A stretch of 6,207 nucleotides of DNA from an uncultured Clostridia bacterium (GTDB lineage: Bacteria > Bacillota > Clostridia > Christensenellales > CAG-917), in assembly GCA_947589635.1 (NCBI GenBank), contig CANQCC010000087.1:1-6207 (forward strand), read 5' to 3'. How positions within the stretch are numbered: position 1 is the stretch's first letter; each line of letters starts with the position of its first letter. Positions 1 to 6,104 of this stretch are shown here, one piece after another. The translations under genes were made by a program, and so were the position numbers. The notes below the pieces were generated by a model, which saw only the letters and a list, made by a program, of their open reading frames with translations, searched no databases and was not told where the DNA came from.

Positions 1-3000
1 AGCACTTCGACAATGCCGCTGACAAGTCTGGCGTTTCTGGCGTCCTCTTTGGAGGGCTCGTCTTCCTCGCTCTTTTCTGGCTTGGAGCTGAGTATCGCGT
101 TGCTCGCCTGCTCGTCAAAGTAGCAATCGTTATTAGCCTTGACAAAGTCGACGACTTTGACTATCTCGGAGTTGGATATAAACGCGCCCTGAATGCGCTT
201 GAAGGAGCCGCCCACATGGTACAGCATATCTCCCTTGCCAAGCAGATTTTCCGCGCCCACCGTGTCGAGTATGGTCTTGCTTGAGCCGCTGTCCGACACT
301 CTGAACGCTATCCTCGACGGGAAGTTGTTTCTTATCGTGCCCGAAATGACGTCGACGGACGGCCTTTGAGTCGCTATTATCAGGTGTATGCCCGACGCGC
401 GCGCGAGGCTGGCAAGTTTTGCTATCAACGCCTCGATGGACTTCTTGCCCGTCGCCATCAGGTCGGCAAATTCATCGATAATTACAAATATGCGCGGGAT
501 CGTGGGAAGCCCCGCCTTCCTGCAATAATCGTTGTATGTGGCGATATTTTGTATCTTCAGTTCGCTGAATACCGCCATCCTGCGCAAGTGCTCGTCAATT
601 GCCCAGGTGAGCGCCTTTATCGCCTTGTCGGCGTCGCAGATTATCTCATCCATCAGCAGATGAGGTATGCCGCTGTAGAAGGACAATTCCACGCGCTTTG
701 GGTCTACCATGATGAAACGCACGTCGTCGGGAGTCGCCTTATACAGCACGCTTACGATGAGAGAATTTATGCAACAGCTCTTGCCCGCGCCCGTAGACCC
801 CGCGATGATGACGTGCGGCAGATCGTTCACCGCCGCCACATAACTGTCTCCGTACAGGTCGACGCCAAGCGCGAACGTGGCGGGATCTTTTGCGTTGTTA
901 AACTCCTTGGATTGCAAGACCTCGCTTAAGTTGACGGTGCGGCGGAACTTGTTGGGGACCTCTATGCCGACCGCGTTTTTGCCGGGAATGGGCGCGAGGA
1001 TGCGCACGCTTTCGACCTCCATCTTCATGGCGATGTCGTTTGAATATTGCAATATCGTGCTGACGGATTTGCCCTTCTTCATCTCCACCTGCAACATGTA
1101 CATAGTGAACGTGGGACCGACAAGCACGCTTTCGACCGAACTTTCTATGCCGAAGAACGCGAGAGTGCGTACAAGTTGCTCCTTCTTCGCCTCATAGTCC
1201 TCGTTCTGATCCACCTCTGCCACGGGGGGATTGAGAAGACTTATAGGAGGCGCAACATAGGGACGACGGGGCTTTTCCTTCTCCTCTGCCTGCTTTATCG
1301 TCTGCGCTATTGTGGGTTGAATGACTTTCGAACCGCCCGCGCCGGGAATGTCCGACTTGCGGCTGCCCGCTTCGACCTTTTGCTTAAACAGGCTGTCGCG
1401 GCGCACATCCAGAGCGTCTCTCGCCTGAGTCGTACGCGAAGTCTGCCCCTCCTGCTTTGCGGAAGGCTCGGGCCTTGCGTCGCCAGCAGGCTTTCTGGCG
1501 GACTCGTCCTGCCCCGCGAACGCGCGAGGAAGTTTGGTGTTTTGCGACGGCATATAGCCTACGCCGCTCATAATATTCTGATTCTGAGGCGTTACGTATC
1601 CGTCCTGCGCGTTTACGCTGCGCGCAAGTTCCGCTCCGGGTGCGGAGGGTCTGAATTCCGGGACAGGTTTATCCTCGCCTCGCGATTCTTGCCCCGCGTT
1701 GCCGTTTTGCGCGTTCTGAACCGTGTTTTGCGTATTCTGAATCGGATTTTGTACGTTCTGTCCAAGGTTTTGCGAGTTATATCCGGTGTTTTGCGCGTTC
1801 TGCGCCGAGGATGCTGAATTGTTTGAGGACGCCAAAGAAGACGCGCCTGTCGCCTGATAGGGCTCTCTTGTCCCCGCTCGATTTGCGGCGTCGTATGTCC
1901 CTCTTGCCCCTGCTGCTGCCGAATTATATGTCTCTCTTGCGCCCGCTTGATTTGCCGCGGGTTTGTCGTCGACAATCGAGTACGGCTGAGACGGTTTCAT
2001 GTCGTTGACGGAGCGCTGCTCCTCCCCCCTCTGCCTTGAGGCGGGGGCTTTCATGTCGGGCGCGGAGTATGCTTCTGCGTCGGGAGCGGGCGTCTCGGCC
2101 TGTCTCGAAGCGCGGGCAAAAGCCGGCTCATAGGAATTGCGGGCGTTGTTGAGCGCGCCCAACATCCCAACATTGACGTCGCTGTCCGAAGTCGCGTTTA
2201 TCGCCGCCTTGACGGTGGAATTTGTCCTATCCTCCACGCGAGGCATGGTGCGGGTGGGCTTGGCGAGTTCCTTCTTCTCGTTGTCGACGGGCTCCGCCTT
2301 AAGCACGTCCGCCGAGCGCGGCGAAGTATCCGCGTCCGCCTCATAGATGGGAGGCATGCTCTCGCTCCATTTTCTCAACTGCGCCTTCTTGATATCTTCA
2401 AAATCGGTGGGATCCGCCGGAATCCTGTCCTCTTCCTCGCTCTCCTCCGCGCGATGGCGGCTTATATAGTCGGAGCGGATGCCGTCGCTGTCGCCCTCGC
2501 CGGAGATCTTCGCAAGCAGCTCCTCCTTGCGGGAGGGTTGATTGTATGTCGCGCCGAAATCGGTAAGCGGCTTAAGCGACTTGCCGTTTGCCATGGTCTT
2601 GTTGTATCTCTCGATATTTTCGTCGCTGGGCCCCGTGCCGAAAAGAATTTCCCTTGCGGTGTCCGCGGGAGTCGCGTATGTGCCGAGCTTTGGTTCTGGA
2701 GGAGCATACTGTTGCGGGCGGGGATTGTTGATTATCTCGTCCTCATATCCGCCGCGCTTGTTGGGATATAGCGCGTCAAAACTGCCGAGGGGCCTGTATC
2801 CTTCGGCGCCCTTGCGGCGGCTGGAGCGGGTCCTCTCCCCGTCCACGTCCACGACGTAAAGGCTTGCGCCCTCGCGCGCGGTGGAAAAATCAGTCAAAGT
2901 GGGCTCTTTGGAGGCGACTATTCTCTCCCCTCTGTCGCGGCGAACGCGACGGAATGCGCGGGGAGCCTTGCCCGCAGGCGCCTCTTCCTCCGCCCTCTTT

Positions 3001-3536
3001 CTGTCCGCAGACGAGACCGCCGTATAAGTAACGTTGCGGCGGATTGTCGGGAAAATGCCGAAAAACGCCATTATCAAAAACGCGGCGCTGGCGACGGCAA
3101 GCGCGCCTACGCCCGTCATAAGTTTCATGAGAGGAAATGCCGGAATGCCCAACAACATGCCGCCCGCGGTATTTGTGCCGTGATAGCAATTTACAAGATA
3201 TTCGCCGTAATTTGCGCCGATTATGTGCCCGCTTGAGGTGTAAATGTGCAGCGCGAACACGCCCACAAGCCACAGCAGGAAGAAATAGAGCGCGCGGGAG
3301 AGGCGCTGCTTGCGCTTAAGCCCAAACGCTATCGCGACGCCGACGACTATGCCCGCAAGCGAGTACGCATAAGAGGCGATGCCAAAAAAGCCCACCAAAA
3401 ATCCGTATACCATCCTGCCTACGCCGCCGAGCGCCCCGACGTCGGACAAAAAACAGAACAGAGAAACCACGGCGATAAGCACGCCTATCGCTATTCTGTT
3501 GCCCCTTGAAGCCTTTGCCTGTCTTGTGTCCGTCAC
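1..3536 (-). CDS. ftsK: FtsK/SpoIIIE-family DNA translocase, C-terminus cut by window edge
   Basis: Membrane-anchored ATP-driven pump that moves double-stranded DNA through a closing septum. 1178 complete codons are visible and the frame is open to the left edge. Residues about 13-31, 45-72, 82-100 and 125-160 form four hydrophobic segments, as in the family. About 165-780 is a low-complexity, charged, Q/N- and Pro-containing linker. The motor starts near 781, with Walker A GSTGAGKS at 913-920 (Lys919), then DPKRVELS, Walker B IFVIIDEFADL (Asp1021-Glu1022), ATQRPSVDVISG, and LLGKGDMLY. A short acidic stretch (about 1151-1170) follows; the DNA-reading gamma domain would lie beyond the edge. 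GTG at 3536 is chosen because AAAGGAAGG precedes it by 5 bases and the first helix follows directly. The linker resembles long FtsK types more than the 787-residue B. subtilis SpoIIIE. Neighbouring genes resemble the B. subtilis spoIIIE region, so SpoIIIE and FtsK roles cannot be separated here. The family call is certain. Confidence 0.96.
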   Translation of the reverse strand, partial: MTDTRQAKASRGNRIAIGVLIAVVSLFCFLSDVGALGGVGRMVYGFLVGFFGIASYAYSLAGIVVGVAIAFGLKRKQRLSRALYFFLLWLVGVFALHIYTSSGHIIGANYGEYLVNCYHGTNTAGGMLLGIPAFPLMKLMTGVGALAVASAAFLIMAFFGIFPTIRRNVTYTAVSSADRKRAEEEAPAGKAPRAFRRVRRDRGERIVASKEPTLTDFSTAREGASLYVVDVDGERTRSSRRKGAEGYRPLGSFDALYPNKRGGYEDEIINNPRPQQYAPPEPKLGTYATPADTAREILFGTGPSDENIERYNKTMANGKSLKPLTDFGATYNQPSRKEELLAKISGEGDSDGIRSDYISRHRAEESEEEDRIPADPTDFEDIKKAQLRKWSESMPPIYEADADTSPRSADVLKAEPVDNEKKELAKPTRTMPRVEDRTNSTVKAAINATSDSDVNVGMLGALNNARNSYEPAFARASRQAETPAPDAEAYSAPDMKAPASRQRGEEQRSVNDMKPSQPYSIVDDKPAANQAGARETYNSAAAGARGTYDAANRAGTREPYQATGASSLASSNNSASSAQNAQNTGYNSQNLGQNVQNPIQNTQNTVQNAQNGNAGQESRGEDKPVPEFRPSAPGAELARSVNAQDGYVTPQNQNIMSGVGYMPSQNTKLPRAFAGQDESARKPAGDARPEPSAKQEGQTSRTTQARDALDVRRDSLFKQKVEAGSRKSDIPGAGGSKVIQPTIAQTIKQAEEKEKPRRPYVAPPISLLNPPVAEVDQNEDYEAKKEQLVRTLAFFGIESSVESVLVGPTFTMYMLQVEMKKGKSVSTILQYSNDIAMKMEVESVRILAPIPGKNAVGIEVPNKFRRTVNLSEVLQSKEFNNAKDPATFALGVDLYGDSYVAAVNDLPHVIIAGSTGAGKSCCINSLIVSVLYKATPDDVRFIMVDPKRVELSFYSGIPHLLMDEIICDADKAIKALTWAIDEHLRRMAVFSELKIQNIATYNDYCRKAGLPTIPRIFVIIDEFADLMATGKKSIEALIAKLASLARASGIHLIIATQRPSVDVISGTIRNNFPSRIAFRVSDSGSSKTILDTVGAENLLGKGDMLYHVGGSFKRIQGAFISNSEIVKVVDFVKANNDCYFDEQASNAILSSKPEKSEEDEPSKEDARNARLVSGIVEV
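1704..1808 (-). repeat. Five tandem 21 bp repeats encoding Gln-Asn heptads in the translocase linker
   Basis: Residues 577-611 of the translocase are five back-to-back heptads: SAQNAQN, TGYNSQN, LGQNVQN, PIQNTQN, TVQNAQN. The consensus is xxQNxQN. The repeat also shows at DNA level: where the first Gln of a heptad is present it is CAG, and the second is always CAA. The 15-base core of the first and last units is identical. This points to slippage or unit duplication rather than convergence of amino acids. It lies in the flexible linker between membrane domain and motor. Confidence 0.9.
1848..1952 (-). repeat. Three degenerate 33-36 bp repeats in the translocase linker
   Basis: Residues 529-563 of the translocase read as three related units: NQAGARETYNSA, AAGARGTYDAA and NRAGTREPYQAT. 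The shared core is AGxRxxY. They lie 13 residues before the Gln-Asn heptads and, by coincidence or not, cover the same 105 bp. Divergence between units is higher than in the heptads, so this expansion is probably older. Confidence 0.75.
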
Positions 3537-3541
3537 GTTAA

Positions 3542-3550
3542 CCTTCCTTT
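3542..3550 (-). promoter_or_regulatory. Ribosome binding site of the FtsK/SpoIIIE gene
   Basis: AAAGGAAGG on the minus strand ends 5 bases before the GTG codon at 3536. It is the reason for choosing this non-ATG start; no in-frame ATG with a comparable site is seen upstream. Confidence 0.8.
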
Positions 3551-3575
3551 GTCCTCGGGCGCGGCTGCCCTTGTG

Positions 3576-3587
3576 CGCATATATGCG
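3576..3587. promoter_or_regulatory. Perfect 12 bp palindrome in the translocase leader, possible operator
   Basis: CGCATATATGCG is a perfect palindrome lying about 16-27 bases downstream of the predicted transcription start of the translocase gene and about 40 bases before its start codon. The flanks extend the symmetry weakly, with G-T and A-T positions. A regulator binding site is plausible, but a 12 bp palindrome can arise by chance and no regulator is identified. Confidence 0.3.
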
Positions 3588-3609
3588 TATATAAGTTATT
3601 AGCTTGAAT

Positions 3610-3638
3610 ATTATATCATAAACGAAAATCAAATACAA
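3610..3638 (-). promoter_or_regulatory. Extended -10 sigma-A-type promoter of the FtsK/SpoIIIE gene
   Basis: On the minus strand a consensus TATAAT (3615-3610) is preceded by TGA, giving an extended -10 (TGnTATAAT). A weak -35, TTGTAT (3638-3633), sits 17 bases upstream. The predicted start of transcription is near 3603, giving a leader of about 67 bases that holds the 12 bp palindrome and the ribosome binding site. It lies downstream of the M16 gene's terminator, so the translocase probably has its own transcript. Confidence 0.75.
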
Positions 3639-3688
3639 GCGATATGACAAATTTATTTCCCGCTCGTTTGTCAAATCAAAGCCGTATG

Positions 3689-3721
3689 AAAAATCAAGCT
3701 CCCATAAGGAAAAAATCAAGC
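3689..3721. repeat. Two copies of an 11-mer spaced 22 bp, upstream of the translocase promoter
   Basis: AAAAATCAAGC occurs exactly at 3689-3699 and 3711-3721, a 22 bp period of about two helical turns. Looser relatives containing AATCAA lie at 3674-3679 and 3627-3632. The exact pair is about 50-85 bp upstream of the predicted -35 element. This could be an A-tract upstream activating or bending region, or simply AT-rich spacer. Confidence 0.4.
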
Positions 3722-3743
3722 CGGCGGCGCGCGGCGCTAAAGC

Positions 3744-3767
3744 AAAAAACCTTCCGAAAACGGAAGG
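3744..3767 (-). terminator. Rho-independent terminator of the M16 peptidase gene
   Basis: Read on the minus strand, a perfect 7 bp stem CCTTCCG/CGGAAGG with a TTTT loop is followed at once by six T residues. It lies 70 bases after the M16 stop codon and before the translocase promoter, so it separates the two same-strand genes into different transcripts. A second, weaker GC hairpin followed by TTGATTTTTT lies just beyond it (about 3710-3737) and might act as a backup. Confidence 0.9.
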
Positions 3768-3776
3768 CGTTTGAAG

Positions 3777-3827
3777 ACGTAAGTTATCGGATATTTTTTG
3801 CGAGCGAAAGCGCAAAACTGCTTACGT
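3777..3827. other. Nested inverted repeats in the 3' untranslated region of the M16 gene
   Basis: Outer arms ACGTAAG (3777-3783) and CTTACGT (3821-3827) pair perfectly. Inside them TTTTGCG (3796-3802) pairs with CGCAAAA (3811-3817) around an 8-base loop. The element sits between the M16 stop codon and its terminator. It lacks a T-run on the correct side on either strand, so it is not a second terminator. An mRNA-stabilising 3' structure is possible but inferred. Confidence 0.4.
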
Positions 3828-3836
3828 ATTGACGAT

Positions 3837-5102
3837 TTATGCCTCTTTGAAGGCTTTAAGAACATCTACGTCGGGGTTTTCGGCGACAACGGAGGCGCAG
3901 ACTTTGTCGACGTTTCCAAAGATGTAACGCGCGGCGCGAAGCACGTCGTCCTTTGTTATCTCGTCTATCGCTTTCATCCTCTCTTCAAAGCTGTACAGCC
4001 TTCCGGTCTGTATGCAATGGGCGCCGAAAGCTCGCATCACGGAGGAAGAGCTCTCCTGCCCGAGGACGAGGGAGGTCTTAAGCTGTTGCTTGCCCTTTTG
4101 CAGTTCCGCGTCGGATATGCCCTCTTTGAGAAGCCGGTCTATCTCCCCTTTTATCGCCCTTACGGCCTTAAGCGCGCTGTCTTGATTTGTGGCGGTGTAT
4201 ATGACGTAGGCGCCGCATCCGTCGTATGCGGACGGATATCCCAATATCGTGTAGCAAAGTCCCAATTTTTCGCGCACGCTCTGAAACAGCCTCGAGGACA
4301 TCTCGGTGCCGAATATGGCGGACATCAGATTTGCATTTAGAAGCTCGCGCGTGCCATAGCCGTAGCACGGAAAGGCAAACGCGATGTGGGTCTGCTCTAT
4401 GTGCTTTTTAACTTTGACAAACGCGCTTCTTTCGGGCGCGGCAAGGTGGGGGCGCTCCGCGGGCGCGGACGGAGTCATTCTGCTTTCGAAATACTTTATT
4501 ACAAGCTCCGCCGCCTCGCTTTCGGTCATGTTGCCCGCTATGGCGACTACTGTGTTGCCCGGCACGTACAGGTGGGAGCGATATTCGCGCAAGGTCTCGC
4601 TTGTCATGTCGGCAAGCGTCTTTTTGGTGCCGAGAATGGGTTTTTCAAGCGGACTGTCCTTGAAAAACGCCGAAAGCAGCCTCTCGAGGCAGACGTCGTC
4701 GGGCGCGTCCTCGCTCTCGTTTATCTCCTCTATGACGACGCGGCGCTCCTTTTCAAGCTCCTCGGGGTCGAAGGTCGGATCGAAATACAGGTCGGAAAGT
4801 ATGTCCGCGCACTTTTCGGCGGCGCTGTCGATGGATACCGTATGAAAACACGTGTAAGTCTTTGCCGTATACGCGTTTATTTGCGCGCCGAGGCTGTCTA
4901 TCTCGTCGACGATGTCGAAGCCCGTCCTGTGCGACGTGCCCTTGAAGACCATGTGCTCTATAAAATGAGATATTCCCGCAAGCCGCTTGCTTTCCGTAGC
5001 GACGCCCGCGCCAACAAAGACGCCTATTGCAACCGAGCGCACGCAGGGATTGTAGACATGCACAAGTTTAAGTCCGCTTTTGAATTGAATGGGAGATGTC
5101 AT
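3837..5102 (-). CDS. M16B-family zinc metallopeptidase (processing-peptidase-like)
   Basis: A 421-residue, cytoplasmic-looking protein with no signal peptide and the usual length for bacterial M16B enzymes. These are clamshell peptidases with two similar halves, related to mitochondrial processing peptidase and B. subtilis MlpA. The inverted zinc motif HFIEH is at 46-50 (His46, Glu49, His50), and the third ligand is probably Glu126 in ERRVVIEEI. The C-terminal half has the conserved SSRLFQSVREKLGLCY stretch (270-284) with the Arg/Tyr pair expected for substrate binding, so the enzyme looks active. ATG at 5102 is preferred because the predicted transcript starts there; ATG at 5108 would add two residues. 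Neither has a Shine-Dalgarno sequence. The frame is open upstream to 5498, but that part lies inside the opposite gene and has no family similarity. The substrate is unknown. The gene has its own promoter and terminator, so it is probably monocistronic. Confidence 0.95.
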   Translation of the reverse strand: MTSPIQFKSGLKLVHVYNPCVRSVAIGVFVGAGVATESKRLAGISHFIEHMVFKGTSHRTGFDIVDEIDSLGAQINAYTAKTYTCFHTVSIDSAAEKCADILSDLYFDPTFDPEELEKERRVVIEEINESEDAPDDVCLERLLSAFFKDSPLEKPILGTKKTLADMTSETLREYRSHLYVPGNTVVAIAGNMTESEAAELVIKYFESRMTPSAPAERPHLAAPERSAFVKVKKHIEQTHIAFAFPCYGYGTRELLNANLMSAIFGTEMSSRLFQSVREKLGLCYTILGYPSAYDGCGAYVIYTATNQDSALKAVRAIKGEIDRLLKEGISDAELQKGKQQLKTSLVLGQESSSSVMRAFGAHCIQTGRLYSFEERMKAIDEITKDDVLRAARYIFGNVDKVCASVVAENPDVDVLKAFKEA

Positions 5103-5108
5103 AGCCAT

Positions 5109-5136
5109 ATTATAGCACATAGTTTTTAAGTGGCAA
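5109..5136 (-). promoter_or_regulatory. Extended -10 promoter of the M16 gene, predicting a leaderless mRNA
   Basis: On the minus strand TTGCCA (5136-5131), a 16-base spacer and consensus TATAAT (5114-5109) preceded by TGC form a strong extended -10 promoter. Counting the usual six bases from the hexamer puts +1 at 5102, the A of the second in-frame ATG. The first ATG (5108) directly abuts the -10 box and so would not be in the transcript. The -35 box overlaps the alternative GTG start of the divergent gene. Confidence 0.75.
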
Positions 5137-5150
5137 ACATATTTTATACC

Positions 5151-5873
5151 ATGAACGAGAGAACTTTCCGCGCCTTTTGGGCAAATTTTGTCATAGTTGC
5201 CGCGCTTATATCCGCGTTTGCCATCGCCGCTCTCAGCGCCATGCCCGACGGAGACGAGACCGCAACCGTGGGCGCGATATACGGCGGAAATGAGGATACG
5301 GGCGCGGTGGCGCTTATGTTCAACGTGTACGAAAACGCCGACATAGTGCAAAAAATCGCGGACTTGTTTGCGCAAAGAGGAGAAACCGCCACCTTCTTCG
5401 TGGGCGGAAGTTGGGTCGCAAAAAACCCCGATACCCTGCTTAAAATCGCCGCCGCAGGCTTTGAGATCGGCAACCACGGCTACCTGCACCGCGACCACGC
5501 CTCCCTATCCCTCAAACAGAACTTGAACGAAATACGTCTGACCGAAACGCTTGTGGACGACGTACTTTCAAAACTGCCCGATTATAAAAACCCTCGCCTC
5601 TTCGCGCCTCCAAGCGGAAGTTTGGGGGACAATATGTTCGCCGCCTGCAACCGCCTCGGCTATAAAGTGATAATGTGGACGCGCGACACAGTCGATTGGC
5701 GGGATAAGGACGCGGATACCGTGTTCGAACGCGCCGTCAACAACATCCGCGCCGGAGACCTCGTACTGATGCACCCAACCGAGCATACCCTCGCCGCCCT
5801 GCCAAGGATCCTCGACAGAATCTCCCAACTCTCCCTCCGCGCCGACTGCGTCTCCCGCGTCATATCAAATTGA
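5151..5873 (+). CDS. Membrane-anchored polysaccharide-deacetylase-like protein with altered catalytic motif
   Basis: A 240-residue NodB-fold protein. Residues 12-30 form one hydrophobic segment (signal anchor), so the domain (about 50-240) faces outward. Active members of the family remove N-acetyl groups from peptidoglycan or chitin-like glycans with a metal bound by Asp-His-His. Here the first motif, normally TFDD, reads MFNVYEN (57-62): Asn58 and Val59 replace the two aspartates. The metal histidines in NHGYLH (His109, His113) remain, as do DTVDW (179-183) and LMH (His208); the RPPYG-type motif is FAPPSG (151-156), lacking the arginine. From memory, spore-former relatives of the YlxY type carry similar NVYWG and FAPPSG motifs, so the changes may be ancestral rather than decay. 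Start choice is uncertain: GTG at 5130 would add seven residues, and neither start has a ribosome binding site. The gene is transcribed away from the M16 gene; no terminator is seen after it. Confidence 0.88.
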   Translation: MNERTFRAFWANFVIVAALISAFAIAALSAMPDGDETATVGAIYGGNEDTGAVALMFNVYENADIVQKIADLFAQRGETATFFVGGSWVAKNPDTLLKIAAAGFEIGNHGYLHRDHASLSLKQNLNEIRLTETLVDDVLSKLPDYKNPRLFAPPSGSLGDNMFAACNRLGYKVIMWTRDTVDWRDKDADTVFERAVNNIRAGDLVLMHPTEHTLAALPRILDRISQLSLRADCVSRVISN

Positions 5874-6044
5874 TGGTCAAAAGGATATAGCCTTAAACTC
5901 AGGCACAAGGAAGGTTACTTTAATGGATAATTAAAAATTTGTCTGTGTGATGGTCTCTTTCTTAACGTAACGCCTTTTCCGAGTGTAGGCCTCACCCTTC
6001 TGCAAAATAAGTGTAGAGGACATACATTCATATAGGGGGAGGCT

Positions 6045-6059
6045 CCGCGCTGCGCGCGG
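6045..6059. other. GC-rich hairpin
   Basis: CCGCGC and GCGCGG form a perfect 6 bp stem around a TGC loop, flanked on both sides by G-rich runs (plus strand GGGGGAGG before, GGTGGTGGGGG after). There is no T-run on either strand, so it is not a terminator. Such GC hairpins within AT-rich DNA are typical of small dispersed intergenic repeats; only a genome comparison would show that. Confidence 0.4.
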
Positions 6060-6104
6060 TGGTGGGGGTCCCATAAAACATGCTTGCACAAAATTTATCC
6101 GCTT

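Noticed and set aside
1047..1817. Plus-strand open frame of 256 codons opposite the translocase
   Set aside because: The arginine- and leucine-rich, repetitive translation is the antisense of the linker and its repeats.
1704..1952. Repeats as a CRISPR-like array
   Set aside because: Units are contiguous, 21-36 bp, without spacers, and in frame with a protein.
1613..3273. Minus-strand frames (1613-1975, 2462-2707, 2890-3273) that might suggest frameshifts in the translocase
   Set aside because: The true frame from 3536 was read through without a stop to the window edge, with in-register motifs at 782 and 476; no frameshift is needed.
3669..3674. Perfect TTGACA on the minus strand as -35 of the translocase promoter
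   Set aside because: No acceptable -10 lies 16-18 bases downstream; the consensus TATAAT is more than 50 bases away and has its own weak -35.
3796..3817. Inner hairpin TTTTGCG/CGCAAAA as a terminator
   Set aside because: The T-run precedes rather than follows the stem on the plus strand, and the minus strand tail is A-rich.
3798..4340. Plus-strand open frame of 180 codons opposite the M16 C-terminus
   Set aside because: Antisense shadow with no recognisable domain or ribosome site.
4386..5129. Plus-strand open frame of 247 codons opposite the M16 gene
   Set aside because: It is the shadow of the GC-biased M16 codons; the minus frame carries all the conserved motifs.
5103..5498. Upstream extension of the M16 frame to an ATG at 5498 (553 residues)
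   Set aside because: The extra 132 residues lie antisense inside the deacetylase-like gene, lack M16 similarity, and the family normally begins only about 45 residues before HXXEH. A strong promoter also lies at 5109-5136.
6045..6059. GC hairpin as terminator of the deacetylase-like gene
   Set aside because: No T-run follows on either strand, and it is about 170 bases beyond the stop codon.
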